Origin: Phytoseiulus persimilis
Taxonomy: Eukaryota; Arthropoda; Arachnida; Mesostigmata; Phytoseiidae
DNA: 64,000 bases
Direction: 5' to 3'
NCBI GenBank assembly: GCA_037576195.1
Contig: CM075102.1
Location: forward strand, 39,118,745-39,182,744
Both the position numbers and the translations under genes were made by a program. Shown here one piece after another: positions 22,101 to 35,400 of the stretch. A model generated the notes under the pieces. The model made no database searches. It saw only the letters and a program-made list of their open reading frames with translations, and had not been told where the DNA came from. Each line of letters starts with the position of its first letter. The stretch's first letter is position 1.

Positions 22101-23673
22101 GTTTTCTGGGTAAACATCGCAGCGAGTTTTCGATTTTCTTCCCCTCATCCCCGTCTCTCCAAAGCGCCGCCAGCATACCTCAGCTCTATTTATTGTGATA
22201 GCAACTTCCTCGCAGCGAATATGTATGACGGGATATGCTCTGAAAGCCATCTGAATACATCCTGTGGGAGTAATATGTGCTAAAAACAACCACACAGCAG
22301 ACCAAAGGTGTCATGAGCTGTGACGTCACACACGAGCCTCCGCTAGTTCAAAAGTTCTCGAATACTCTGGCCGAGTCAGTGCGGGTTCTCGTCACCATTA
22401 CTCGACGGGATGGACGGAGTTCTCAGGAGGAATGGAAATCCCAGGCGGCCCCGACATCGCCTCGCGATTTCAGGAGTCCCTCTATTCGGACCAGAGAGTC
22501 ATGATCGGTCAGCTGCTCGCTCATGAGTTTGCGGGCTCACAATGCGGAAAAACATCCCCGGGTATTCATAAAGCGAACAATGGTTGTTTCGGCACTTTCG
22601 GTTGTTTTTCTAACTTGAAGAATGCCATCTTGGTTCTCGATTAAATTAGTGCTCCGCGGCTCGCAAAGTCAACGCTTGAGCCTCAGTCCGTGTCGTCCGA
22701 ACCTTCTGGCTATGAAGTTCGCCCGTTCCTCGGATGCATTCGCTCGTTTCCCTCGATTCGAGCGAAATCTCCGATGGAGGAGCTGCATTGTCGCGATACA
22801 GGAATTGCTGAAAATTGTGACCCGTGTCTAGTAGGCGTCAGTGGCGCAAATGCGACGCTGAACTTGACGTTATTCAGTCGGTTCCCGCTGCTATGTCCTT
22901 CAAACGACCTGTCAGACTCATTACAGGCGAACGGGCAATTAACGATTGTTCTTCTATCTCATATTTATTTATCTAATTTAGCTGACGATTTACGGACCCG
23001 CATCTCCACTCGCTGTGCTTCTCACAAATGGAGCCATCAGCGTGTTCAAATGTTCCATCTGGATGTCGATATTCGCTTGAAACTGTCTGCTGGTTGGACG
23101 TTTCATTCGCCCGCAGAGAAAGATATTCGCTGATAGCTCGTAGGAAATCGGTCCAGAACTCACGAGATGAAACATGATCCACACTTTGGAATAGTCGGTG
23201 GTGGTTTCGAACGCCCGCTCGGAGTTCCGCTGAACGCGAGGGAACTTTCTTATTCGGAAAGGAAAACTCCTGGACTTCACCGAGCTTGAGACTCGCTCTC
23301 AGTGTAGCGACGGAATAACAGCCAATGCGTCCTATAGTCAATGCGTGCTAGAACAAGGCTGACAACGGTCAAAGCTCTTTGCTTGACGGTATTTTATTTC
23401 CTTGCGAAAAACTAAGTTCGAACTCTGAGCACTCTGCGTCCCACGCGGCTTCCCTCAATCTTCGAATGCGCGGGTGCGCGGCAAGTAAAAATGTCTGGTG
23501 TTGATGCTTCGAACCGTTTCTAGCGTTTTTGCCACATGCTGGGCCGATTTAACTGCCTCGACGTTTATGGAATTCTCATTACTTTCATTGTTGTTCTTGA
23601 GTGGGAATACTCATTCTAGACGACCCCCACGGGCGCTGCACCTGGGTTTTTGCCAACCCTGTTCACTGAGCCA
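19196..23673. other. No recognised gene
   Basis: About 4.5 kb of short frames (up to 147 codons at 22690-23133, plus) with no motif, start or splice pair that stands out. A perfect 8-bp hairpin (GATCTCTC at 21136-21143, GAGAGATC at 21157-21164) is the only structure seen. No RNA genes, microsatellites or transposon ends were recognised. Confidence 0.5.
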
Positions 23674-24216
23674 TCAGACTCGAGCGAGTTTTTCCTGAGA
23701 ATCATGATGTCGACCCGATAGTCTCGTTATCTGCCCTGATGAATCCGTGATTGAGTCAAATCGTCTTCCGCCCCGGCTCGATGAAGGAGTTGACGGACCA
23801 CATAAGTTATCCGAACGCTGCCTATAATGAACTTGAAGCCTATCCCGATATGAAGACTCTTTCGCCAATGATGGGTTCACAGGACAATAGATCGGGATTC
23901 CTCTGCTCAGAAGGTTGTCGCAAGCATGGAGATGCTTACTCAGAGCCCGGATCGAGCAACCGATAATCCTAGCTCCTATCCACCTGTTCATTTCATACTC
24001 AAGCCATAATTCTACGACTCGAAATACCAACTTAATCCTGTCGGCTGACCGAGCTTCCATAAGGGAACAACATGCCGATGTTTTCCCAATCCGCGTCTGG
24101 AGAACTCTCAGATCACCCATTCCATCAAGAGTTTTCATAGGGTTAATGATGGCGGCCTTCTCCCGGAAATCCAGCTCAGCTTCCTCCAGCATTTCGTGAG
24201 CATTGTATGGGTTCAT
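23674..24216 (-). CDS. Unidentified ORF (180 aa)
   Basis: This ATG-initiated frame of 180 codons is one of the longer frames with balanced composition. The N-terminal half is helical and charged (MLEEAELDFREKAAIINPMK, then LRVLQTRIGK). The middle has an aromatic and aliphatic patch (LVFRVVELWLEYEMNRW), and the C-terminal third is Ser/Arg/Gly-rich. No domain is recognised. The start context is weak (T at -3). It could be an exon, a remnant of a mobile-element gene, or chance; overlapping plus-strand frames are shorter and poorer. I have no evidence for element ends around it. Confidence 0.2.
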   Translation of the reverse strand: MNPYNAHEMLEEAELDFREKAAIINPMKTLDGMGDLRVLQTRIGKTSACCSLMEARSADRIKLVFRVVELWLEYEMNRWIGARIIGCSIRALSKHLHACDNLLSRGIPIYCPVNPSLAKESSYRDRLQVHYRQRSDNLCGPSTPSSSRGGRRFDSITDSSGQITRLSGRHHDSQEKLARV

Positions 24217-27200
24217 CCATTCGATGTGTGTTCAGCAACCACGTTGCTTGGAGGGAGTCACCGCAAAACACTCTCGAAGAAACAAGAGTTGAACCGAAAT
24301 GGGGCGACATCCAATAAGGAACTTGAGAGTACATGGCGGAACACGAACTTTTGGTATCAACGATTTGCCTGCGGTTGGACGATCAGGCATTGTTTGATTC
24401 TATGTCTGGGGCATTATTGGCGAGGAATGTCCATTCCGACACTTTGTCTTCCTGCGAGTAGCGCCTTTGAAATTTATACCCAGGAATATGGAATAATTAG
24501 CTGCTAAAAACGTTTCCGCAGGATTCACCATTGTTCTCCTTTCTCTTGTGTATCGCCTCCGACAATTCGAACGAGAGTTCACTTCTCCACCATGACGCGT
24601 CATGAACACCCTCGGAAACTCAGGTCGGGATTCCTCCTCCGTCACAACAGCGTAGCGGTTCTCCCCGTGACCACACGCACCGAACCAAGCGTTGAGAGAA
24701 GGAGTGCACGAGTGCGGAAATTCAGCGAAGATAGAGGAGAGACTTGGGGTGGAAGCGGCTACTTTGGTTTCGGCGGCTGTCTTATGCGGTGATGATATGC
24801 AAAAGCAAGCGTTAAGCTGGAGGTGCGAAAAAAAGTTGATCTCCTAGATCGCACACCTTCTCGTCTTTCCGACACTTATCGGAGCCTCTCAGAGGCTTAA
24901 TTGCCAGAGCTGAGTCATTACTTCACACGTACCCACTCTCCCTCATCTCGTAAGCCACCAACATTGTTTCTCGTCCACCCGCCCTGCCTGCTCTATCTCT
25001 CTGTCTGGACGACTAAACACACGATTTCTTGTCAAGCACTTTAATGATCCAGGACTCCGCCTTCTTGCTACCCGTCCGTCCGCCCGTTCGTTCCGTCGCT
25101 TGCCACGCTTCTCTTCTTGCCCACGGGCCTCTAGCCTCGGCAAACAAGTCCAATGAATGTCATTGCGCAGAGCTCGGCCGCTAGTTATCATCATCGTAGC
25201 AGTCGGATTAGGCTTTGATCTTCTTTCTTCCATTCCACCGAGTCGCTTTTTTTTTCAATTCAATTGCCAGGCTCTGTGAGGTTGAGAACAGAAAACGGCG
25301 CACGGTTTTCACGCCACGGCAGAGTTTAAGAATTGGTTGGATGCCCTCACTACAGTCACCGCATAGGGTGTTGCTCACCGAGCAGTCAACTCCAGCGCTC
25401 AAGTGCAACGACCTCAAAATGTTCCACTCCCGTCCGGAGTTGAAATTTGTGACTACGGGGAAAGATTCACATGGAGCTCCGGTCTCACACTTGAACATCT
25501 TGAGTCCGTGAGAGCCTCAAACGCCAAAATCTCGAGACGGCTGGAGCTTCGTTTTGGTTTGGTGGCTGTACATGCTGACTCACGAGTGATGTATGGAAGC
25601 AGGCAGGCGCCTACACTCCACCGTCGCCAACAACGACAAAACAAATAAACATAGCTTGAACATCCCAAAGAACCATTGCGGGCACCGTTGCTCGGTTGGT
25701 AAGCTCATTGTTAAAAGGGGAAACAGGATCCCTGGGGGATTCTGAGGAAGCCCTGGAAGTGGAAGCCGCCGCTGCACCAGATCCCGCTGACACAGGGCGC
25801 GGGGGAGCGACTATGGAACCCAAGAAAAACATCCAACCCCTCCTTTGCGCGACTTATTAGTTTTTCAAGTGTTGGTTGAAGCAAGCGACCAAGCCAGCAG
25901 GCGGAAGGACGAGAGGGTGAACCGGAGCTCGTACCCCCAACTCGTCTCTGTAGCGGAGAATTCGAATGCCGACCACCACGACAACCACCAAACGAGCATC
26001 AATAGCGAAAGCGGGCACCTGGATTCGATCCAATCCACGATCCCAACTGACAAGCTGACTAAGAGTTTCTCGAGAGGAATTATCAAGATGAACAGCTCAC
26101 TACCGTCGGGGAGCAACAATAAATTGTTCCGAGGTATATTTTGGCCTCGCGGTTGAGACCCCAGCTCAACTTCCGTTTCCTGGTTTCCTGACAGATTCTT
26201 GCTCTCCACGGGCGTTTGGAGCGTTCCTCAACCTTCAACAGTTCGAGAGAACAAGTGCATCGAGGATTCGGTAGCCAATGAGCATCCGATGACTCCGCTG
26301 TTCAAATGAGGGAACTCTGGCGAAGATACGGAGGTCGGTCGATTTCGGTTCCATTCCCACGATTGGGACTTGAACGTTCTGCTTTGAGGGCAAGAGTCCG
26401 GTTCCCGGTTACACATAGTGTTTCACGCATCACTTCACGGAAGTCGCGTTATTCCCCGTCAATTAGAACCGAGCTGAAGGGAACAGCTGGCCCAGCTCAC
26501 TCGTGGGCGAATTGTGCTCGGTGCTTCACGAGTTCGCCGGAGACTCCAATTTTGAGAGATTATTCGGTCGTAGCAGCATGATCTCAACGATCTCGAGCAT
26601 CGAGGTGCAGCCACCAGTCCGAGCTGAAAATTTACGCAATCTTGACATTGACGAATTCGAGCGAATCTGAATTTCAGCGTAAGGTTGCAACGTAGGTGAA
26701 ATTATTCAACGGAGGTGAGCAAGGTCCTAGACGACAAACTTTGGCTCGAGCGAGAACGCCGGCTCCTCCGATTCATAATTCACGGCTCGCTGAACCGGCG
26801 AGCGTCTGTTCAGGCTTGAATCGCAAAACGAAATTTACCCGAGATACTCGAAATCAATCGACCCGATCTACATCCCTTCAGCTGTCTGCGGAGCAGAGAG
26901 GAAAGTTTCGGAAACGAGCTGTGGGCTCAGAGACCGTGAGGACAGGGGAGGGAACGGTGGGAGCGTCGATGCCGCCGACGTCGTCATCGTTGTTTTCCTT
27001 CTTTTTTTTTGTCGGTCGTTCGCGGTGGCGGGTAATTTGAAATGTGTCACAATTCCGAGCCAAAGCATCCTTCGCGCGAAATAAGCTTCTTCCTCTCTGT
27101 CGCCACAGTCCCGGGAGCCGTCTCTAGACCCGGTTCTCTGCGAAGCATTATGACGGTGTCAGACGATGGCATGTATATGCTGTTATATATGTATCCGCGT

Positions 27201-28055
27201 TGGCTGTCTGTCGGTAGCTGAGGACGCCAAAGAAAGTTTTAATATTTGCCGATTTCTGACAGTTGCGAGAAATCGCTGAAGTTCACCCGTTTCGTGGAAC
27301 GGAAAGTGAATTGTTCCCCCGGCCCCACGTTTCATCGCATGTCAACGAAGCGCGATTGTCAAACTTTGCCCAATTGCCGCAGCGGCTCAGACCAGTTCTT
27401 TGCCGTGGCGTCCCGACCCCCCTTGGCTCGTCGACTCGGTTCGTGGGTTGGCGGTACGGCCACTATTGATTTTTGAGATTCAAAAGTTCGCAGCGCTTTG
27501 ATAGATCCCTATTCCTTCCTCGTTTTGGACTTGCCCAGCCCCCGTTCAGCTGCGTCGAGGCTCGACTCTCTCGGAGGGAGGCCCCGCAGGGAGGCATTGT
27601 GGGTAATACGGGAAACAACGGCGACGTCAACAGTACCGGGCGAGGAGAGCATAGATTAGCGCTGTGGCCGTTTCCATACAATGGCTTCGGGCGTCGAAAG
27701 TGCTGCTGCTGCTTTCTGTATGCAGAAGTGAGGGAGCGCCACCGTGGTGCAGTGAGCGAAAACTCTGTATCGGACCCGCCTGCGGAGTAAAGCGTCGCAG
27801 CTGATTGCTCGTGATCTGAATATTAATCGCTGTTCTACGGTGCACGATAAGTTCGTTGCGTCAAGATATCCGATGGAGCGGTTCTTCAGCTGCCGACAGC
27901 GCTCCTGGTCTTTTGCCTGAACTGCCCTCCTCGCTCCGCTCCTGCTGCTTGTCTTCGCCCCTTATCGCCCTCATCAACTACTTTAACCCTCTCAGCCTTC
28001 CGAAAACCGTGCCTCTCCTCGCTTGGCCTTCCTCCGCCACGCTACGTGAAGGTGA
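24217..28055. other. No recognised gene
   Basis: Short frames on both strands. A plus-strand frame at 25403-25648 and minus-strand ones at 24400-24645 and 25208-25498 are mildly protein-like but have no motif. A CCGT/CGTT tetranucleotide run lies at 25071-25098, and T runs at 25248-25255 and 27002-27010. An acceptor-like site (TGCTGCTTTCTGTATGCAG) ends at 27725 with no matching exon recognised. Confidence 0.45.
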
Positions 28056-28841
28056 CCCAACACAGGCCGCCCCAGATCACGCTCGTGCACGCACGCACGC
28101 ACGAACTTCCAAAACGGAGAACTTTTGGAGAACTCTGCCGCGCGCAAGATTAACACGACTGACATCAATTATTCATCTTCCATTTCCCGTTCCGAGCTTG
28201 ACGTCCGACTGCATCAACAACCCGAGCGCTCTACTGATCTCTGCTGTGTCATTCTCGTTAACTCTGAACAACCTATGCAATATGCCATCGATGTCGTCCC
28301 TGATCTAACCCGACATGATAGGGAAGAGAGATAGGTCTGAAAACTGTCTGCCACTCATTGTCAGACTCGTTTGGCTGACGATGAAGTTTTCGTTCGGAAC
28401 CCTATCCATTTTATATCATTCAGATCCATAGCTGCGGTGAAGCAAGACATCGAGACGCTGCCGAGAGCTGACAGAGCGAACGAACGTTTGAGAGCCCCGC
28501 GAGGGTCTGGGAAAACGTCCGGAAGGGAAGAACGGGGGCTAGTTGTTAGATCGTCATTGATACACTGAGGAAGCCGATGGACAAAAAGAAAAGAAAAGCG
28601 GAGGGAAGCCGTAGGCCTATTCTTAACGAGGGCTCTTTTGTCTGCTGTTTGTTCAGCAACAGTAGCAGGAAGTGGGGAACTCCAGCTGGATATCAGACTT
28701 TGGCAAACAGATGCGCCTCCCTATCTTAATGAACTATACATACATACATACATGGGCTCATACCTACAAACCAATATAACAATCCTTGCATTGTTTCATC
28801 AAGAGCACTCCAAGAGACCGCGAGTGAAGCTGTCGGAATGA
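28056..28841 (+). CDS. Candidate coding region: three same-frame open segments
   Basis: One plus-strand frame is open for 92, 75 and 90 codons in succession with only three stops in 262 codons, where about eleven would be expected. The peptides are polar and protein-like: INTTDINYSSSISRSELDV in the first, DDEVFVRNPIHFISF in the second, and GELQLDIRLWQTDAPPYLNE in the third. Good acceptors end at 28364 (CACTCATTGTCAG) and 28657 (TTGTCTGCTGTTTGTTCAG), so the segments could be separate exons, but I found no donors that join them in phase. It may instead be a decayed gene. No domain is recognised. A 150-codon Leu/Ser/Pro-rich frame overlaps the first segment. Confidence 0.25.
28087..28103 (+). 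repeat. (GCAC)4 tetranucleotide repeat
   Basis: Four GCAC units, an alternating purine-pyrimidine run. Confidence 0.85.
28736..28753 (+). repeat. (ATAC)4 tetranucleotide repeat
   Basis: Four to four and a half ATAC units. It lies inside the last open segment of the candidate coding region above and would encode a Tyr/Ile/His/Thr run there, which weakens that coding claim. Confidence 0.85.
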
Positions 28842-29743
28842 CGTTGTGTACTGGTGGGCAGAGTACATGCCTGTGCGTGGTTTTCGTGCTTCGTCGCTCG
28901 GGACATCTTCGCGGGGTTGCTCTCGATCCCGGACGCTGTCGCATCCCATAGAGCTGACCCCGCTCGATTGGTCAAATTTTTTCGGTGCCGATCCATACCC
29001 TGCGTCAAAGACTTTACAAGACCCGCTCCGTCGACTGGGAGCGGCACTTTCATATCCGATACAGGATCAGGTTTCTAGTATTCCCCTTCCAGATGAGTTT
29101 CCGCATAGCCCCCGAAAATGCACTCCACGACGGCTTACGGCGAAACCTCAGGCCCAAACACGTGTGGACGATAATCTCGCGGAACTCTCTGTTCGAATTG
29201 ATGCGTTGTTTTTTCAACGGAAGGAGTTCCGCACCGCCCGTGTCTGTTGCGATGTCTCATCGATAATCTGAATTGAAGGAGAAATATCGATTTGTTCGAA
29301 CGGTTCCGATTCGCCGCGAAAAACTTGGACTTCAAGCCGTTTCCCGATGTTCATTCAAACGTCGAGCCCAGTGAGCTTCACCCTGAGAATCGGGCGATCG
29401 GCCAGGAATTGCGCGGTCCTGAGGGTGGCCATCCGAGAGGGTTCGACCGCTCCGTTTGACCGGTTGGCTGCGGGCCCCTCAAGTTTGAATACTCCCAAAC
29501 CTCCAGCCCCGTTTGAAACGATGCCAGAATGCTCGTCGTACTCATCCCTGTCGCCCGACGAGTATCCCAGGGAAGAGCTTCAAGGAGGAAGTGAGATCTT
29601 CTCGCTATTTCAGACAAGATCGCTCTCGTCATCGCCCCTTTTCGAGAGTCCTAAAAACCGGTGCGGCAAGGTTTTCTCGCTCTGAAAACCACATTTCGAG
29701 GCCCGCACAAAAATGGAAGGCGGGATTTCGTCAGCTTGCCGCA

Positions 29744-30136
29744 ATGGAACTAATGGAGCTCGAATGGGAGTTTTGCCGATTTAATCGACTGGGAATCCTC
29801 GCGCTTTGCGAGAGGAATTCCTGCACAGTCGACGCTGATACGAAATACGTTGGATCCGGAGCCCTTGGCTCACTCATTTCCCATCAAGAGCTGGCAGCGC
29901 AGTTGCTGAACGGCCGGAGAGGGAGGAGTGAATCGAAGTTCACGAAGAATGGGCAAATGGAAACTTCATGGAAAACTGCCCGAAAGTATGACAACCGTCT
30001 TCGGGGTCTTCCTCGCCGACTGAATGGTCGCCAAGTCCTCTACGGCCAGTTTGAATTTCGCGAAGATGATACCAGCTGCGCAGGGCTAAACAATGATGTT
30101 TCGGACGAACAGAATGCTCAGCTGCCCATTTTGTGA
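29744..30136 (+). CDS. Candidate single-exon ORF, unknown protein (130 aa)
   Basis: I do not recognise this. The ATG at 29744 has a strong context (GCAATGG, G at -3 and +4). The frame itself is open upstream to 29513 without another ATG, so it could also be part of a longer exon. The 130 residues start MELMELEWEFCRFNRLG, have a Gly/Ser/Ala segment and then a Lys/Arg-rich stretch (RKYDNRLRGLPRRLNGRQ), and end acidic. No signal peptide, membrane helix or domain is visible. Opposite-strand frames are short here, which favours it slightly. Chance cannot be excluded. Confidence 0.25.
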   Translation: MELMELEWEFCRFNRLGILALCERNSCTVDADTKYVGSGALGSLISHQELAAQLLNGRRGRSESKFTKNGQMETSWKTARKYDNRLRGLPRRLNGRQVLYGQFEFREDDTSCAGLNNDVSDEQNAQLPIL

Positions 30137-32425
30137 GCGAACATCGCTTGCCTGACCGACCGTTGGTGATTTACCTCGTTCGACAACCCACCATTTATTC
30201 CCTGATGTTTCTGCCAACCCTCAGGTTCCATTTCACTGCGAAGTTTTCTTCCTGCGAGAAAGCGAAGCGACAACTTCCCCACGTCGTTTCTCCAAGTTCT
30301 TGGAGCGGTCAAGAATTACGCCGTCCAACCATCCTCCCCACAGATACACAGTAGGGAGATCGGCTTTCGTTGCCCGTGGAAGTTCTCCTCAGCCTTTTGG
30401 AGTAGTCTGGAAGTCTAGCCGCATCAAGTTGAGCGAGGAGGATCCAAGAGTGCGTTTCTGGCTGGTTGAGCGGGTGGAAGATGAGCGGGTGAGAATCCAA
30501 TGATCGCGAGCAACACACTCGTTGTGAGCATGCAATCGGTCTTCAGAGGCTTCGAGACTCCGACAGGCATGCGGCCTACAAGCCAGCCAGTTAGCCATCG
30601 CTTTCGGGAGTTACCGCATGGCTAAACATCGAAGAAAGCCACGAGAGTTTACGAGTTGTTCACGAAACTTTATGAGAGTCGTTAAACGCCGCCACCAGCA
30701 CTACGACTACGAACCTCCATCACCGATGCTGCTCTGTTCTCCAATTAGCTTTCTGTCTATTGAGCGTTTGTAACCGAGCGAGCGACCCGTCGCCGATCCG
30801 ACTGCCGATTCAGGGTAGATGGATGAATGTTGTTCGCCGAGGAGATGCCTGACCAACAGGGTGAGCGAGCCATGATTCATTGCCATGTAGTATGCAGCCG
30901 GAATCATCAATGTCCGACTTTATTGTCGTCGGGGAAACAGTTGGAAAAGTCCGCTGGCTTCAGCGCTTCGAGGCGCTCAGTCTCTCCGAGCAGACCGACT
31001 CTCCGTCGCTCACTCTGAGCTAAAGAGATGAATCATCTGGTCTCTGAAGACTCGTCTACCTTTTGAGAGACCGGCGCACCCGCATCCGATGGGGTTGTCG
31101 GCGGATCGAGAGTCTTCTATGTATTGACGACGGTCGGACATCAACTCATGACTTGCGAAGCTGAAATATGAAACATCTAAAATAGCGGCCGTTGCTCCGG
31201 TAACGGTGGCTCCGAGTGTGGGCCCTGAGTGAGCGCGTGCCTCCATCCACCATGAAATTGAATGCCGCGAGCTTTCTTTTGATTTTTTTTAAATGTTGAC
31301 CGAGCCAGATGCGGATTCCGTAATCCGAGAAGCCCATCAGAAATCATCGGACTCGTAGCCGATCACCGCTTTCCGCCGACTTTTCTCCCCCAGACAGCAC
31401 TATGCAAATACATTCTGCGCGTATCCACATGTCTTCCGTCGGGGGCTCGAGCTCCGAGTCGACTTCTCCTCCTTTCCGTCCTCCGTGGAAAGAATACCGA
31501 GCGGAATACCCGGTGATGATTCGTGGTGGACTTGGCCCCCTTGCATGCCGTTCATTGTGTTTGCGCTATGGAGGGAGCCCGGTTGACCACAACCGCTCGC
31601 TTATCCCGTCGTTGAGGAGAAAGGATATCAAGGGTACGTGCTCCCCTCAGTGCGGTGTCCATGCGGGAAAGCTTCACGGGCTCCACGAGGGCGATGGGGA
31701 CAATCGGGCCCAGCGGAGAGGGAACCGAGGACAACCGAAGGCGGGGACGGGGAAGACTCATGGAGATATAGGATACCGATGAGAACTTGGATGGGGTGCT
31801 TTCGAGGGGGTGTGGGGTGAGGTGAGCATCGGCTCTGACTGACAGTCCAGCTAGCTCTGTGTAAGTGCTCAATGCAGTGTTTACAATCAGTGGTGGGCTC
31901 AGGCATATCTGCGACATTCCGAATGCGCCGCCGAAACGATAAGACCAGAGAACCCTCTGAACGGACGAGCGAGCGAATGAGTGGACGAACTCTCAGGAGG
32001 GATTAGCTCAACGTGTGACCGACCTATCGACAAAGTTTGTGTGACTTTTGTTGGCTTGCCAGCCGGCATGCCTCCCTGCCTGCCCAATCGCCTGGCATGC
32101 TCTAAATATTTATGACCGCAAGAAATGAGTCATTGGGGAACCACTTCGGTTTGCTCCGATTTCGAAGGCTTCTTTCGAGCGTCGAACTTCTCAATGGTTT
32201 CGGTACGGTCAGGGTCTCGCTTCGACAGAAAATCGAATATTCTCTATCTCGCGAGGGTTCGATCGCGTGTTCGACTTTCTCTCTTGGAGTTGCCTCCCTC
32301 GAGCACATAATGGCAGTCGCCACTGAGACCGTCAGGCGTGAGGTCGAATCAAAATCAGACCGTTCAACATTGTACTTACGGTTGCTGAGAGGAACTCACC
32401 GGAACCTTCTCAGACGATCTTGCGC

Positions 32426-32442
32426 GGGGAGGGGGGGGGGGG
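32426..32442 (+). repeat. Poly-G run (12 G, preceded by GGGGA)
   Basis: Twelve uninterrupted G at 32431-32442 after GGGGA. Confidence 0.9.
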
Positions 32443-35400
32443 AAGAACAGCAAGTGCAGAGCCAGGGAAAAGTACTGGACTCATTCGGAACGGTTGCTAA
32501 GATGTGGGCCTGCCCTATCCCGACGGCCATAGCTTGATAGCTGAAGTTCTCATAGAGCCATAAGATGCCGGAACAGCCGAAGGAGCAGGCAGGAGAACAT
32601 AGGAACTGGAGAATTCACAGACGTCAACGTATTATGTGTCTTTTCGGGCTCCGATATCGTATCCGTGAACCTCAGAGCGTGCATCTGATTTCCCGAAACT
32701 TCCGGGAAGGGAGGCAACATCGAGATCATTCGTCGACAGTCGGAAGAGTTCTCGGAGAGGGTAGAGGCCACGAAGCACACGCGGGCCCCGAAACATGTCG
32801 CAGCCCGATGCACGATTCACCGAGGACAAAATGCAACCGTTGACCAGAGCCCATCGCTTGCGTGCTCGAAGTATTTCACGAACAGTCCTCCTTTACTGAT
32901 GATTTCTCAGTGGAGATGCTCCCATACAATATTCTAAGGATATATAATGATATAAATAAGAGCATCCCAGCCCTCCTGTCGTCTTGGGGTGTCGGACTAA
33001 TGCCGTTATCAACGCTTCGGCAACGCTGTAGTTTGAATTGACTCTCTGATATCGTGGCAGCGTCACCAAGAAGGAGGATTTTCGGGCCAGGGCTGAGCAG
33101 AAACTCCCACCTCGTGTTTTCCTCTCAATCGCAGCAACACGCGGACGGTCTACTATCCGTGGTGTATGAGGTTTGTGATCAAAGTGGGCGCGTCCGTGAT
33201 CACCTTTCACAGGAATCGAGTTCCTGTTTGCTTCCCTGGCTTCATCTAGGTCGACCGGAGTCTCTCAGTTTCACTTGGCTGGTCCCGATTCTTCTCGGTT
33301 TGTCTAATTCTCTCAGTCCGAGCAGCGCCTTCTCCTCGCTGTCGCACCGCTCCGGAGCAATTTGCTTGCTGGGCCTAGGATCAGGAAGAAGCTCGTGATA
33401 ATTTGATGATATGAACGAACTGAGAGCCCGCGACAGCCTGACTCATCACTGGGTTGTCGTTGTCAATCACACAATGTCAAGGATCGCTGGATGGACAACG
33501 TTCGCTGGACACACGGGCACGCACAGACAGACCGAGTGTAGTCCAGGGTACAGTCCGGTCGTCCAAATTGATGCCTGTCGTCGTCCCTGTTGTCGGTGGC
33601 TCTCTATCTTGCCCTCCCAGACTGGAGGATCTAACAAACGCATCTGCCAGCACTACTTTAGAAACGAGTTCCTGTGTGTGCTTCGATCGGTATGGGCTCT
33701 CTCCGCTTCTATCGAATCGTACGATGCACTGACCTCGGTCCCATTCCCGCTTCCAGTGAAACGCGAGCGCGAGTTCACACCAGAACGTGCGCGGAAACTT
33801 CGTCCACTCCTTCATCCAACTGTAAAACTGATTACGCGAATCGTTCCCTGCTCCCGTCAGCGCTCGGACTTGACGAGTTGGTTCTGAATAAAAAGTTACC
33901 TGGGCTCACTGCTCGATGTTCCAGCACCCTTCGTTACAATTCTCCGTCGAATCAAGTCGGTGGCGAAGTTCTGGGCAGTCTCGGGGGAGGGAGCTCTCAC
34001 AGAACTTTCGAAAGATCCGAGTCGGCGGCAGTCGACCGTGCCGATCTCGAAGTGATGAGACAATGCGACGTTTTAAACAGAACCACACTCTAGTGAAGTA
34101 TAGTAGTTTGTGATGAGTGTGGGAGTGTCAGATATCCGAGCACACTTGACGGCTCTCGTCTGATCTCAAGCGACGAACTGACAGCAGAGGGTGGGGGAGT
34201 TTATGGGGGAGACAGCGGGAAAATCTCCAATGATATCCCGAGTCTGAGAGGGATACAGTCCACTCAATTGTTTGAGATTTGTAAACAGTGGTGTGGTATC
34301 GTTTTCTTGTGGAGTGCCGCGCCGTTGGTAGGGCTTGCAACTCGACAGAATCGATGTTCTTATTTTCCTCACCTCGCGGAATCGACACTGCTCGAGCCAG
34401 CACGCATTAAACCCAGGCATTCGCTGTTATCCGCCAAGTCCATGTGATCTCATGATCTGAGAGAACTCTTCCGTGAGGGCTTGAAGTTCTGTCAACGGTA
34501 TTCCTTCCTCTGCATATCTATTTGATACGGGTACGTGTGCCATTTCGGCCCCGAAGGATGGCGGTCATCCGTGTAGGGTGCCGTACATGTTTTTCGCGTT
34601 AGTTTCCATGGTTTTCTGGTTTCTATGCAAGTGGACGTTGCGGAGAACGAAGGAGTCGAGCACGGTCGCATGCGCTCGATCTGGTTTGCAAATGACACTA
34701 GTATTCTAGAGGAAATCACCAGGGTGAGGAGAAGGTAAAGAGTTATAGTGACGAAAGATCCCAATGGAGTCCACAAAATGATGCTGAATCACTACGTAAA
34801 TGGGGGCCGTCCTTAATATGACGAACAGACGACTGCCACCGATCAGAGCCGAAGTGTTGGAGGCCGAAAGGTCTCGATCATATCTGAACCTGCTGTAATC
34901 TACTGACTCATTCCACCAGAATCGGAGATATGCTGATGCTTCACAGCAACCAAGTTTTCAGACTGTAACCCTGGAAGAAACGCGGAGCTATCCGCACCTG
35001 GTAGCTGCACGTGCATTGTTCTATCGAGGAGCAATTATCGAGGAGTTTGGCAAGGCGGGTTTTCGGGATTTCCCGAAGTATTTTGAAAGTCCTAGCACGG
35101 TGCAGGTGTCGATATTGAACGAACACGTCGTTCGCCCCCCGACGGACCTTCATCGAAGGTTAGACTGGGCGAGACCGCGCGCTTTCTCGATCGAGGTAAA
35201 CTCACGGCCGGGTGAACCGCCGAAGCAGGGAATTCCGGTAAGGAAAGTCCAGGAGCAAGAGACCGCTTTTGTCGGCAGTTATTTGAATTTTGTGGAGTAT
35301 TGGCAGACCTTCGGGGAGATGGAAAGTTCAGGCATGTGAATATCACAATCGAAATGCAATACCGTAAATTATCAAAAGATTCCTAATCGTTCTCTGTGCC

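Noticed and set aside
23674-24216. Retroelement gag-like protein
   Set aside because: Only a vague compositional impression; no zinc knuckle, protease, long terminal repeats or neighbouring polymerase seen.
29435-29452. GGTTCGACCGC as a tRNA B box
   Set aside because: No A box 40-60 bases upstream and no pairing arms.
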